DNA of 64,000 bases from Paraphoma chrysanthemicola (lineage: Eukaryota; Ascomycota; Dothideomycetes; Pleosporales; Phaeosphaeriaceae): positions 930,001 through 994,000 of the forward strand of contig JAGMWG010000017.1 in assembly GCA_020744225.1 (NCBI GenBank), written 5' to 3'. The position numbers were made by a program, and so were the translations under genes. Below are positions 34,364-45,937 of the stretch, piece by piece (position 1 is the first letter of the stretch; every line of letters begins with the position of its first letter). The notes below the pieces were generated by a model. That model was given only the letters and a program-made list of their open reading frames with translations. It ran no database searches and was not told the DNA's origin.

Positions 34364-36806
34364 ATGTTCAAGGCAGCCGTGAAGAACCACAACGCCGCCA
34401 TCCCCTCGCCCATCCCAAGCGCCCCATCAAAACAGCAGTCTCTCGGGACTTCTTTCGGACGGAACGACACCACACAGAACACAACGACGCGTACATTGGC
34501 AGGTAGCACACGGCACAATGGCGCTGGCATGACAGGCACTGCACCACACAGCCAGGGAACGAAGAGGACATCAAGTGGGCTAGCGAAAACATTGAGTTCG
34601 CAGGACGACATTTTCAGCTACCCGACCATGAATATTGCGGGCATGGAGAAAGAGAATGACTTTCCCCTCGCGTACAATGCTTCGGCGCGGGCTAGCAGCG
34701 CTGGTCTGGCCACCGCCTTGTTCGATGAGGACGACTTTGATAGCGACGTCGATTTGGATGTTGAGGATCCCGCTACCAAAGGCACAGTCACGTACCCGAC
34801 CCTTCCCAAGGCTGGCTCAAGTGGGTCGCGGGATTCCGGTTTTCAGTCAATACCACAGACAGCTCAGCAGAGGGTGGTGCTCGACAGTAGTCAGCCTATA
34901 CCCTGGTCGTCATCTCCTGTCGAACATTTTAGAACACCTCAAAAGCCTGTAGTACCCAAGCCTAAAGCGAAACGTGCCTTCTTACCCTGGTCGCAGAACC
35001 AGAAGGCTGCGAGCTCGCAGACGCTATCCGACCAGATTGACTCGGAGGAAGAGACAGTTCGTCCGAAGAAGAGGCAATCGGTAGAGACGAAGCAGGAGGT
35101 GGCGTCGACACCAAAGCAGAAGTCGCAGTATCCATGGAACACGACCGCCAGTGCCTTGAAAGTGCAGCAGAAGAATCTACGTGAGCAGAACAAGAAGTCG
35201 GGCAAGGAGAATGAAGCATCGGCGGAGGACATGGTGAAACAAGCTATCCGGAAGCGGAAGAAAAACACAGTACACCGAATCTTTCTCAGCGAGGAGCAAC
35301 AAAATGTGCTCAATCTGGTCACGGAGTACAAAAAGAGTGTGTTCTTCACTGGATCGGCTGGTACTTACTCCGTTGTGTATGGCTTCCTCGACGCTGCTGA
35401 CATTTCCAGGTACCGGTAAATCTGTTCTGTTACGAGAAATCATCACTGCTCTACGATCAAAGTATGCTCGTGAGCCAGACCGAGTCGCGGTCACAGCATC
35501 AACTGGCCTTGCAGCGTGCAATGTTGGCGGTGTCACATTGCACAGCTTCGCAGGCATCGGTCTTGGTAAAGAGCCAGCAGAAGACCTGGTGAAGAAGATC
35601 CGACGCAATCAAAAGGCGAAGCAGCGATGGCTGCGTACCAAAGTACTCATCATGGACGAAGTGTCAATGGTTGACGGCGATCTGTTCGACAAGCTGGAGC
35701 AAATTGCACGCACAATCCGCAACAACGGCCGGCCCTTCGGTGGTATTCAGCTCGTCATCACCGGAGACTTCTTCCAATTGCCACCCGTGCCAGACCATGG
35801 CCGTGTATCCAAATTTGCATTTGATGCTGGCACGTGGACTACCTCGATCGAGCACACTATCGGCCTGCATCATGTATTCCGCCAAAAAGATCCCATCTTT
35901 GCTGGTATGCTGAACGAGATGCGCGAAGGCCGCCTGACGCCAGAGTCAATCTCGCGCTTTCGGCAACTCGACCGGCCTCTGCCACTGTCGGATGAGAACA
36001 TTGAAGCCACAGAGCTGTTCCCCACACGACAGGAAGTCGACCGCGCGAACAACCTTCGCATGCAGCAGCTCCATGGCACGACCTTTAGCTTCGACGCAAG
36101 AGACGGAGGCACAATCACGATCAAAGAGCAGCGTGACAGGTTACTGCAGAATTGCATGGTCCCCGAAGTGGTGCATTTGAAGAAGGGCTCACAGGTCATG
36201 CTGGTGAAGAATATGGACGATACCCTTGTCAATGGTTCCCTGGGCAAAGTCACGGGATTCATGACGGAACAGATGTTTGCGATTTACAAAGAGGACGAGG
36301 AGGCGTTCCTTGAGGGTGGCCCATCGGAGCAAGCCATGAAGACGGAAATGGCGAAGACAACACTGGGCCTCAACACTAACCCAGTCTTCCCGTTGGTACG
36401 ATTTGCGATTGCAGACGGCACCACGCGTGACCTTCTTTGCAAACGCGAAGACTGGAAAGTGGAATTACCAAATGGCGAAGTACAAGCGTCACGCAGTCAA
36501 ATTCCCCTAATCCTTGCGTGGGCGCTCTCGATTCACAAGGCGCAAGGTCAGACTCTAGAACGCGTGCGGGTAGATCTCGGCCGTGTATTTGAAAAGGGGC
36601 AAGCATACGTCGCGCTGTCTCGTGCTACGAGTATGGCAGGCCTACAGATTCTCCGGTTTGATCCAAAGAAGGTCCTTGCACATGAGAAAGTCAGGTCATT
36701 CTATAGTAGTCTAAGTCGCGCAGAGCAGGTTGAGGGCCAGGCCAAGAGCAAGACGATTCTGGGGAAGATGCAAGCTGCGAATGCAAAGAAGAGGGGCGAG
36801 GAATAA
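34364..36806 (+). CDS. pif1: Pif1-family 5'-3' DNA helicase
   Basis: Exons 34364-35360 and 35410-36806 (intron 49 nt) give 797 residues. The intron cuts the Walker A motif, joined as GSAGTGKS at 330-337. Other helicase motifs seen are TASTGLAA (Ia), VLIMDEVSMVDG (Walker B), GDFFQLPPV (III), the Pif1 signature region, and SIHKAQGQTLERV (V) with YVALSRA (VI). The N-terminal 290 residues are disordered, Ser/Thr/Lys-rich. Pif1 enzymes unwind G-quadruplexes and RNA-DNA hybrids, limit telomerase at ends and breaks, and maintain mitochondrial DNA. An in-frame ATG at 34094 would add 90 residues with a hydrophobic then Arg-rich segment, perhaps an organelle-targeting form; the ATG at 34364 follows a typical leader. 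Confidence 0.92.
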
Positions 36807-37220
36807 CATCAAGCATGGAGTTCTAGACGATTAAAGTCTCGACGGCGTGGTCTTCAGCGTTAGCAAACAGCATTGGTGGCGTTTTGAGTGGATCAGGTCA
36901 AATTCACTATTGTACGATCTAGGGCATGTACCAAGCGTGGAAGCAGATAGCAATTTCGTCGACATCGTGCTCGAAATGAGCATTCCAAGCATCAAAACCC
37001 AGATTTGGCTATTCTTAACATACTTCCTTGGTTGACGATGGACATTGTCGCTTAGGAAGGTTTGCCGAGATCGACGCGGTTCCTGACTGGAGCCACGCGA
37101 TTCCGACTTTATCGATAGTGAATTCGGAACCAAGCACGTCACTTTCCGTGAGTACCCCTCTGTGTACCTTGCTCGAACTCCATCAACTCCAGTACACTTT
37201 ATTTCTCAAGACGTTCTACA
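36807..37220. other. Intergenic, 0.4 kb
   Basis: 3' end of pif1 and promoter of the SurE-like gene. Nothing else seen. Confidence 0.5.
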
Positions 37221-38387
37221 ATGCATATCCTGGTACGTTCCTGAAGACCAATGGCCTAGAATTGCGCCAATAACAGCCTCAGGTTACCAATGACGACGGT
37301 CCGCCCTCGGATCAGTCCTCCCCATATGTGCACTCCCTGGTTTCGACGCTGCAAAAGCATGGCCACACCGTTTCGGTTGTCCTTCCGCATACCCAGCGCT
37401 CGTGGATAGGCAAGGCACATCTTGTCGGCAAGTCGGTATGTAACCTATGATGGCTAGTGCACTGTCCGTACCAAGGTCTGGTGTGACTGTCGCAAAGAGC
37501 ACAGAAGCTCACCTTCTTAGATCAAACCTACATACTTCCGCCCTGCTCCTCTAGAGACCACCTCCGAAGGTCGTCTCACGAATCACGGTACGACGCACAA
37601 CTCGCCCCTGCCACCGGACAGCACCGAAGAAGAATGGGTCCTGGTCGACTCTACACCGGCGTCATGCGTACAAATCGGCCTCTACCATTATTTCTCGTCG
37701 CGCGGTCCGATCGACCTTGTCGTTTCAGGCCCGAACTACGGTCGCAATAGCACGGCCGTTTTTTCTCTCAGCAGTGGAACCATCGGCGGCGCAATGGAAG
37801 CAGCAGTCTGCGGTGTCAAGTCGATAGCGCTCTCATATGCTTTCTTCGACCGCAACCACGACGCGACTATAATATCAGACGCGTCTGAACTCAGTGCAAA
37901 GCTCATACAATACTTGTACGATAATTGGAACGCAGACACACATCTCTATACCGTCAACGTGCCACTGGTAGAGAAAGTCGGCGACCGGAAGATCTTGTGG
38001 ACCAACATGCTTCAGAACAAGTGGAAGTCGGGTTCGTGTTTCCAGGTGGTTGAGGTCCCAAGCGAAGCAGATGACACACCCTCAGACATCGAGCGCCAAA
38101 TCCGCAAACAGGAAGAGAAGTTTGGGAAGAAGGAATTGCGGCACAATAGCCAGGTCTTGAAGGATGGAGGACAGTCGGGCACCGAAACCCCGACCGAGCA
38201 ACCCCACATGCGGTATACGCACAAGCACTTCAAGTGGGCGCCGAGCTTCAAGGATGTATATGAGAGCGTTGAAGCGGCCGAACCAGGGAATGATGGATGG
38301 GCAGTTGCGCAGGGGTTCACGAGCGTCACGCCTTTGAGAGCGAACTTTTGGCATGTTGGAGGGTTTGAGGGAGAGATCAAGCTATAG
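37221..38387 (+). CDS. SurE-like 5'/3'-nucleotidase domain protein
   Basis: Exons 37221-37232 (MHIL only), 37283-37435 and 37521-38387 give 343 residues. The SurE hallmark is formed across the first junction as HILVTNDDGPPSD, with the Asp-Asp pair that binds metal. Other SurE motifs are VVLPHTQRSWIGKA, LVVSGPNYGRNSTAVFSLSSG and GAMEAAVCGVKSIALS. SurE enzymes are metal-dependent phosphatases acting on nucleoside monophosphates and other phosphate esters. In yeast Pby1 the SurE domain is fused to a C-terminal tubulin-tyrosine-ligase-like domain. Here a stop follows ANFWHVGGFEGEIKL and no TTL-like sequence is found before the next gene, so this is a stand-alone SurE protein. No targeting signal seen. 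Confidence 0.85.
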
Positions 38388-39153
38388 ATATGTATGTAAC
38401 GTACTCTTGGCTATATCAAGCCCGAGCAATCTCAGAAAATACTCTGCTTGATGTGCAATTTCCATTAATTCTCATGTAATCCTTGCTACACGCTCTTCTT
38501 GCAATTCGTGCCTGCGTCAGACTGGTACCTGCGCTAAACCAAAAGGGTAGACCCGTCGCATCTCTCCACCAACATCAGCGAACAGTCCATTGAACGCGCA
38601 TCACAACACGAAAAGTAGTGCGATGATGAGACTGTCCATGTCGTAAAGGCGAATGGTGTCGGACAAAGTATCGCATCTCCAACTTCGCCTTGCATTCCTC
38701 AACACCGTGCACTCTCCGAGCGCAATGGCCCCTCCTCCTTCCGACCTCCGCAACCGCAGCCGGCAATCGTGGACGACATTTCAAACCTAGTACCAGAATA
38801 GGCGCGACGACTAGCGCTGGTAGACCAGACTACCAGCACTCCGAGGTGTAGAGCCGCAAGTCCCTGAGACAGCTATTTTCGGTATTGGAGCTTCGGATCC
38901 CCGCGCCCGCCCGCCAACTTGCAACGGACTGGGTGTTTGAGGAACCGCACGACATCATATATATTCCCATCGGACAGAGAATCTTTTTTTGAAGTATTAA
39001 GATACCCAGCCCGCTTTTCCTCATCTCACACGTTGTATTTTTGTAATTCGAGAGGAGTGTTCAAGAAAAACAGTCAGAATTTCGAGAGTCACCATTCGGC
39101 CAATAGGACCATCGCATCAACCCTCCACGTGACCGAACACCCCAACCACCAAA
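38388..39153. other. Intergenic, about 0.8 kb
   Basis: Promoter region of the SDR gene; a TATATATA-like run lies near 38957-38964, about 190 bp upstream of its ATG. No tubulin-ligase-like or other coding remnant was found. Confidence 0.5.
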
Positions 39154-39960
39154 ATGGTCATCAACGTCCCCACCGCCTCCCTCGAAGGCCAAGTCGCCCT
39201 CATCACCGGCGCCGGCCGGGGCATCGGACGTGGCTGCGCCATCGAACTCGGCAAGCGCGGCGCATCCGTCATCGTAAACTACGTCTCGTCCGAGGGTCCT
39301 GCGCAAGAAGTGTGCCAGATCATCGAGGGATTCAACAATGGCGCTAAAGCCGTAGCGATCAAGGCCGATGTCAGCAAAGTCAGCGAGATCCACCGCTTGT
39401 TTGAAGAGGCGAAGAAGGCGTTTGGCAAGATCAATATCGTTATGAGCAATAGCGGAACGGAGAGTTGGGATGTCACCGAGGAGATCACGGAGGAGAAGTA
39501 TGATCATGTATTCAATCTCAACGCGCGTGCACAGTTCTTCGTTGGACAAACTGCATACAAATACATCGAAGACAACGGCCGGATCATCCTCATGTCGTCC
39601 ATCGCCGCTGGCCTATTGGGCGTCAAAGACCACGCGCTGTACAACGCGTCGAAAATGGCAGTCATCGGCTTCATCAAGGCGTTTGCGACGGATTTCGGCA
39701 AACGCGGAATTACGGTTAATGGTGTTGCGCCGGGAGGCATCAAGTCAGATATGTTTACGCAGAACGCGTGGCATTATATCCCTGGTGGAAGCCCGGATTG
39801 GCCGGCGGAGAAGATTGAGACGCTGATGGCGAATCATTGCCCGTTGGGACGGTGTGCGGTTCCGGAGGATGTGGCGCGCGTGGTGGCGTTTTTGGCGAGT
39901 GAGGATGGTGGGTGGGTGAATGGGCAGGTGTTGACGATTTCGGGTGGGAGCTCGCAATGA
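39154..39960 (+). CDS. Short-chain dehydrogenase, naphthol-reductase/versicolorin-reductase type
   Basis: A single exon encodes 268 residues. Classical SDR features: the nucleotide-binding TGAGRGIG at 18-25, SNSG at 98-101 in place of the usual NNAG, catalytic Ser at 148-149, Tyr163 and Lys167 (YNASK). VAPGGIKSDMF follows, and the protein ends in VNGQVLTISGGSSQ. The SNSG, GRIILMSS and APGGIKSDM strings are typical of the clade with 1,3,8-trihydroxynaphthalene and tetrahydroxynaphthalene reductases (DHN melanin) and Ver-1/StcU (aflatoxin pathway). NADPH is the likely cofactor. No polyketide synthase or scytalone dehydratase is in the window, so melanin is the leading guess only because such reductases are often unlinked. 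Start chosen at the first ATG with context AAAATGG. Confidence 0.87.
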   Translation: MVINVPTASLEGQVALITGAGRGIGRGCAIELGKRGASVIVNYVSSEGPAQEVCQIIEGFNNGAKAVAIKADVSKVSEIHRLFEEAKKAFGKINIVMSNSGTESWDVTEEITEEKYDHVFNLNARAQFFVGQTAYKYIEDNGRIILMSSIAAGLLGVKDHALYNASKMAVIGFIKAFATDFGKRGITVNGVAPGGIKSDMFTQNAWHYIPGGSPDWPAEKIETLMANHCPLGRCAVPEDVARVVAFLASEDGGWVNGQVLTISGGSSQ

Positions 39961-40202
39961 GTGTGGTAGTGTCGACCGGGATTAAGATTTAGGATTGGAG
40001 AAAGGTGTGAGAATTGTAACGAATACCATTTTACGTTTGATCCAGATGGGGAAAAGGACCGTATCGAACACGAGCATGTCCTGCCGCCATGATGATCATT
40101 TGTAGTGAGCCTTATAAACACGTTGAAGCAATCGTGAGAAGTACAGTATGTGCTTCACACACGAACTTAACCCAGAGAAGGCCACTTGTTCTCATTAAGA
40201 CT

Positions 40203-43200
40203 TCAAGACAGGGTATCTTCGAACCAGTTGCGTGATGTTCCTTCTCGTCGCGGCCTTGCCTGTTCCATATTTGGATCTTCTTCCACATCGAAGGGATCTT
40301 CTAGATCTTGATGCCGCCTCTGTATCTCCTCTCTTAGCCTCATCATCGCATAGTCCCCTCCTTCGCCATATATCAAGGGTAGGAATACGCCAAAGATGCC
40401 TAGAAGACAGTACGCCTTGTCTTCCGCTCTTGTTGTCTCGCGTCTAGCCGCCCAGCTCATGCGCTCCTTAACGCTAAAACTTGCGAGATCCTGACCTCTA
40501 AGAGCCTGGTTGGAGATCTGGGTAACGTCACGTATCTCCTGCTCTAGCGAGATCCTACTGCCAAGTCGCTTGCCTTCCCGCGAGAAGAACTCGACGCTAG
40601 CAGGTGCAAGCAGCTCTTGCAGCGTCCATCCCCGTGTAAACCACCGGCTGCGCCGAAAGGCCTGTCGCCACGATATAGGGAAGCCCACAGCATCTTTGAT
40701 CTCTGCAGTGACAGAGACATCTGACAGATATACGTAGCACTTTTCCGCACAATGATACCAGCGGAACATAGAGTTGATCGCTGTGCTTAGCTCAACGCCT
40801 GAAGCCTTGTCGATACAGCAGGTATCAACCCAGAAGTACTCTAGCCCATCTGCTGCAGCACGCTCTGCGCAGAAGCGTATTTTAGCAAAGCCGCGCTTCC
40901 CTGTGCCGGTCCCTGCTAATAGCTCGCTGTATGAAACCTCCTCCCCTTCCCAGGTATGCGAGAGGATGGCGTAGCGCGGTGTATGGTGGTCATCCTCGTT
41001 GAAGGAAGCCAGCTTGATGTCACCGCTGGGTAGGCGTTGTAGGAGGCGCATTCCTGTTTGTGTGTACTCAGTGGGTTTGCAAAGTTGTACACGCTTTACA
41101 GCGGCTTTCTCCCGTTCCACTTCTGAACTTTGGATCGACATAGGAGAGGGGGAGGCTGGAGCGTCAGGATCGTCAGATTGAAGACCTGGAGGATTTCGGG
41201 GAAACTGGATAGAGTTCTCAGGTACGAGACCGCTCCGGCCCGTGTTGGGATCTCGCGCTTTTCGCCAGCCATCGTGAGTTCCGAACCATGCTTGAACTAC
41301 CTGACCTACAACGAGAGGTAGTTCATAGTCTTTCTCAGGGGTAACGTCAATCAGTGCCGTTGCCTGGACGGCAGAGCTCGAGGATCCTTCTAATACTTGG
41401 AACTGTTTCGGCAACGACTCTCCTGAAGCATGATCGTGGTCGATCAAATTTGACGGCTTGGTATCGTATTCAAGCGACTCCAGAGAGTAAACGCCCACAT
41501 TAGAGTCGTCCACGCCTTGATGCATAGCCGTGTCTCCCGAGCGTTCGGAACCGCCGATGTTGTTCTGCAAGCCCGAGGACACCATAGATTGATATGTTTG
41601 GGCCGGTGTCCAATTTGGTGGTGGCGGCTTCCACATGCATAGTCTGGCCAGTACATCTCTAAGCTTCGCGGTTGTAGGTGGCTTCTCAATGAGTGCATCG
41701 TAGTAGGAAGTCTCGAGTAGCTCCTTAAGATAGCCCGTAACAGCGACGATAGGAGTGTGTGTGTTGACATTTTTACTGTCTCGAATGATTTGAGCAACAC
41801 CTGCACCATCAACCCGTGGAAGGCGAGCTTCTATCATAATAATGTCGAATTTGGTTCCCCCTCGGGCATGACGGATGGCCTCTGAGCTATTAGTAGCACA
41901 AATTGTTTGACAGCATAGCTTTTGAAGCAGCTTTTCCATTACAAGACGAGAAACAGGATGGTCCTCGCAAATGAGCACATTGAGTGGCCGGAACAATAGG
42001 TGTGGGCCGTCTTTGGAGTCCATTTGTGTTGGTGTTACGGTGCTGATGCGCATAGGACGATTGCCACACTGTACGCCTTGCATCTCAATTAGAGCCTTCT
42101 GTTGGTCCTCCACGTTGGCGAAGCGAACAAATCCGTAGCCACGCGAGACTCCAGAAATAGGATCCGACATGATCTCGGCCGACTTGGTGGACTGGTACCT
42201 GTCCTTGAAAAGCTGTACAAGGACGAATGCAGTCACCTCGGGGCCCAGATCACTCACGGAGATGGAGTAATCGGTAGTCACATGCGCTTTGGCGGATGTA
42301 TCGACACTTTTAATCGGCGACTCTGCTAAGGATTCTTCATGTGACTCCTTCTCTCGTATTGGTCTCGAGGTACTGTCTTGTAGCGGCGCTAGCAATAGCT
42401 CGTCATCATTATTGTGTGGTGCATACGTCGGGTCGCATCTGCGCTTGTACCTAGACAAGACCCGTCCAATTTCTTCCGCTCGAACGTTCGAGTTTAAAGG
42501 TCTTATCGCGAATCTCTTTCCGACAACGTCACGCTCGATGCGCGCATCATGGCCAGTCTCAGTTCCGACAATCGCATGAATCGTGATCTCCTCAGCCACA
42601 CTCAAGTATGATATGTTTTTGTGATAGATGTACCACGTCATCGGTATGCCTAGCACAGCCAACACAACATGAGTGGGATATACATAGAGATGGGTATTAC
42701 GGCCGATTCCGGTGTCCAAGTCTGTGACAGAAACCATCCAGTCTTGCCGTTCCCGACGTTGGGAATCATCGATTGGCGGTGGGTACTTGTCAAGAAAATA
42801 CTGTTGTGGCAATGTAGCTATTTGCGGGGTATTTTGAGGTACTGCTAGTAGATTAGGCTGCCTTTCGGGCAGCTCTGAAGTTTTGTCAGCCTCTTGATCG
42901 TCTAGAAGGGCAACCTTCGGCGAGATGGTTTTCGGCCTGGACTCCTGGCTTGATTGCAGTTGCGATGTTATGTTACGGTCCTTGGGCGCCTCATCATCTA
43001 CAGATTGGCGATCTTCTTGAATCTGAGCATCTTTTTCAACTCGTCGAGAGTCCACGTAGCTCTTCACGCGTGTCCAAATTTCCTGTGTTTCGTTTGGCCC
43101 CCACGCAACAAAGCGCACATCCACGATCTCACCTGTCTCGATGTGCTTCAAACCTGATAAGGTGATCGACGCATCTTCTTCAAGTGCGCAATCCTTGATG

Positions 43201-45584
43201 CGGATAGACAGCACATCCCAGGAGCCGATGGCGGACCCTTCAACTCCGATCGTAAGACCGGTTGTGCCTATTTCAAGATATAAGACCTTGGAGGCCAGGG
43301 ATTTGTCCTGGAAAGCTCCAGTTCCATCGCGCAGCCAGATGTTGAAGCGCAGATTTTCCTCATGTTTTGTTGGCTTGGGATCTGAAGCGTTCTTGGACTT
43401 TGGCAGCGACAACGATTCGCTCGGACGATACCCAAAGTCGAGACTTGCGGGTAATATGTATTTTTCGCAAAGCTTTCTCACAGTGTCGGCACCATCAGGA
43501 GTTAGCACTCTACCAAATCCCAACTCGTACCCTAGGTCCAACCATGTGTGTATTTTGTCAATGTGCTCGAGTTTGATCCAAATCGCAAAAGCGTTGAGAA
43601 TTCGACGCAATGTGATGGGTTTGTTTTCGATAAGGAACTCCAGCTTCTCGATATCCCTTCTATGCTCTTCCGCATGATACCGAGCCAATTGTTCGAAAAG
43701 CTCCTCCGATCTCTGAGAAGCGATCATTTTGTTGAATTGATCGACCTGTAGCGACTTGATATGCTCAAGATCATGGCCTTGGATGAGGGCTTCAGGCTGC
43801 CCCGCAACCCACCGCTTGAGCTGTGTCCATGTAGCGACGTCATCAGGAAGGAGAGATCTCAAGCTCGAAGCGATCGAAGTCTCGTCGAATATATGCTCGT
43901 CCATAGCCTCCACGATTGCTGAGTTTGATCGAAGGAATTTATCCGCCATGTCAAGCTCGCCCGCCCTTCGTATTGGGTCTAGCGAACGACGATGTACATT
44001 CTCCATGTGGTCATCAAGAGCCATCAAATCCCTTCCATCGCCTTCATTGAATATTATGCCACACTCATCGCATGTGACGTGTGTAGATGCGACCGGAGTT
44101 GCGCTACCTGCCAGACTGGAGAGTGAGTCCTTGTCTTCGCCATCTCTCTCATGTTCGTTGTCATCTTTCATGATGTGCGAGGGTAACGCAAACAGAGCAA
44201 GCTCTTCGTGATGCTTTCCCAGATGACGCCGCAATTGAATTAAAGAAGACAATTGTAAATGGCAGAGGTGGCAATTGGCTGGGGCATCCATTGGTTCTTG
44301 TCTTTCGCAGTTTCGCATCAAGTCAGCAATTCTCTCATCAGCTGCAAGCTCTTCGTGCTCGGAAGCTAGATGCTGGTGAAAGTCGTGCTGCGAGTTGAAA
44401 GTCTGGTTACATCCTTCAACACATTCCCACCACTTACGGTGTGCCTGCAGCTCGTGTTGAAACCACTCGTGTCGGGACTCGTATGTGCGGTCAGGGATCT
44501 TACATTCATCAAAAGTGCAAACCTGCGACTATCAGCAGTGATCAAAATGCGCTTTGCGTGTACTTGCGTATGGCTGCAGGTCTCTATAGACATGCTTGTT
44601 CCAAGCAGTTGATTGCCGAACCGATGTGATGCGGAAGCACAATGGGCATTCGAACGGCTCGCCGTCTTGGCCCTGCGCAGGCAATGGTGGTGGGCGCAAG
44701 CGGGCAGGGTCATTATTCGAGGAAGCATACGAAGTTTGCGAAAGTGTATCTTCGTAATAATCGTCTTCGTCCAGATTCGGTGCTACGGAGCTGGCTTTAA
44801 ATTCCTGCGGTATTGAGGATGCAACCGTACTATCGATCTTTTCCGATGGAGCCGTGTTGGTTGTGTTGGGTAGTTGCGGCAGAGCAAATTCTGGTAGATT
44901 TGGCTGCGGCTTCAAGCCTTGTTCGAGCTTCTTCCGATGCTCTTCACGATAACGCAGATACTGGCGTCGTCGCGAAATGGCTTTGCCTAGACGGAGTATC
45001 AGGTAGTCCTTCGCTTCTGGGAACTTTCCGCGCACATGCTCGACATCGAAAACCTCGAAGTGCTTCACGTCGATCTGCGCCGATTCCTTGAATTGGTCAT
45101 GTGGAGCGGGATTCCGAATAGACATTGACAGTCGCATTAGACACATGTTGATTTCAGCCATGTTGGAAGCCAACTGCGCCAGCTCCGTGGTTGGTTCGCC
45201 ATCAGATTGCTGCGATTCGTGGTCGGAGATGTCTGAATCTGAATCCGAGAGGTCTTCCCACGGCACGCGTTGCTCGTTGATAATCTCAAGAGCCTCTTGT
45301 AAGACTGATTTCAGGTTTCGTAGAAGCTCCAAAACTCTATCCCGGATATGCGATGCTTCGCGCAGTTTGTAGTCAAGTGAGCTTCTACCCCTCCGGTGAG
45401 CTCCAATGTTGCCCACCCATAGTCGGAAGCGGCCAAGTGATTCCTGTATCGTCCCAGGCAGTACTTTACTGCGGATCTCGGGGTTGGCCTTGATTAGGCT
45501 GTTGCAAGCATCATGAAAGCTATTCAAGCAGTCTTGCACATGAGTCGCAATCGAAGCCTGGTCGTCTGGTGCGCTGGGGGACAT
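40203..45584 (-). CDS. Chimeric HET-domain protein with C2H2, RRM, response-regulator receiver and SH3 domains
   Basis: Two exons, 44568-45584 and 40203-44522, give 1778 residues. The 45-nt intron uses a GC donor (TAC|GCAAGT), giving the family junction DLQPYVCTFDEC. Order: helical N-terminus (1-110); C2H2-type fingers (about 320-520; CPLCFRITS, HLGKHHEELALFALP); helical part (560-700); PH-like beta segments (about 735-830 and 940-1035); RRM (1092-1167; VSDLGPEV, RGYGFVRF, NRPMRIST) like RRM2 of Nam8/Csx1; receiver domain (1185-1299) like the Rim15 C-terminus; SH3 (1391-1448; GLVPENS); C-terminal HET (from 1497; RYAILSHTWEGEEVSYSEL, WVDTCCIDK, RGWTLQELLAP, YCLLGIFGV). HET domains trigger heterokaryon-incompatibility cell death. 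In the receiver the phospho-Asp position is Glu (IMIEARLP, residue 1237), while the acidic pair (1192-1193), Thr1268 and Lys1286 remain. One continuous 4.3-kb exon argues against misjoining. Confidence 0.88.
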
Positions 45585-45937
45585 GCTGCGCTTCGGTCAA
45601 GCTCTGTGGCGCACATCCCGTATCTCTGCGTGTTCATCCAAAGCCTAGCTAGTGATCACTGCGAGTAGAAGCCCACATTAAAGAACAATAAGAGCGCGAA
45701 GGGCGTTGATGAGCTTCTTCGTGCGAGTAGTTGTGCGAGTGTCGCGACCAGGCTTGCGAGGCATGATGGGGGCCGTTTCTGCGGGCGGCCTCACGTGTCG
45801 CGCGACTCCGCTTTCTCAGGCGCAACCCCAGTAAGCGGTCCCTCAGGGTTCTTACACACGCGTATTCGAAGCACTGCCATCTACGAACTCTACGCATCGG
45901 TTGTTGCGTCTCTCTCAGACTCTAGAAGTGAGAAGGC
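45585..45937. promoter_or_regulatory. Shared divergent promoter of HET chimera and DUF7580 gene
   Basis: Only 353 bp separate the two ATGs, so the genes probably share regulatory DNA. A 28-codon minus frame here (starting MPRKPGRDTRTTTRTKK) is too short to call. No clear TATA or repeat. Confidence 0.5.

Noticed and set aside
39154..39960. Complete melanin or aflatoxin-type cluster around the SDR
   Set aside because: No polyketide synthase, dehydratase or pathway regulator is present in the window.
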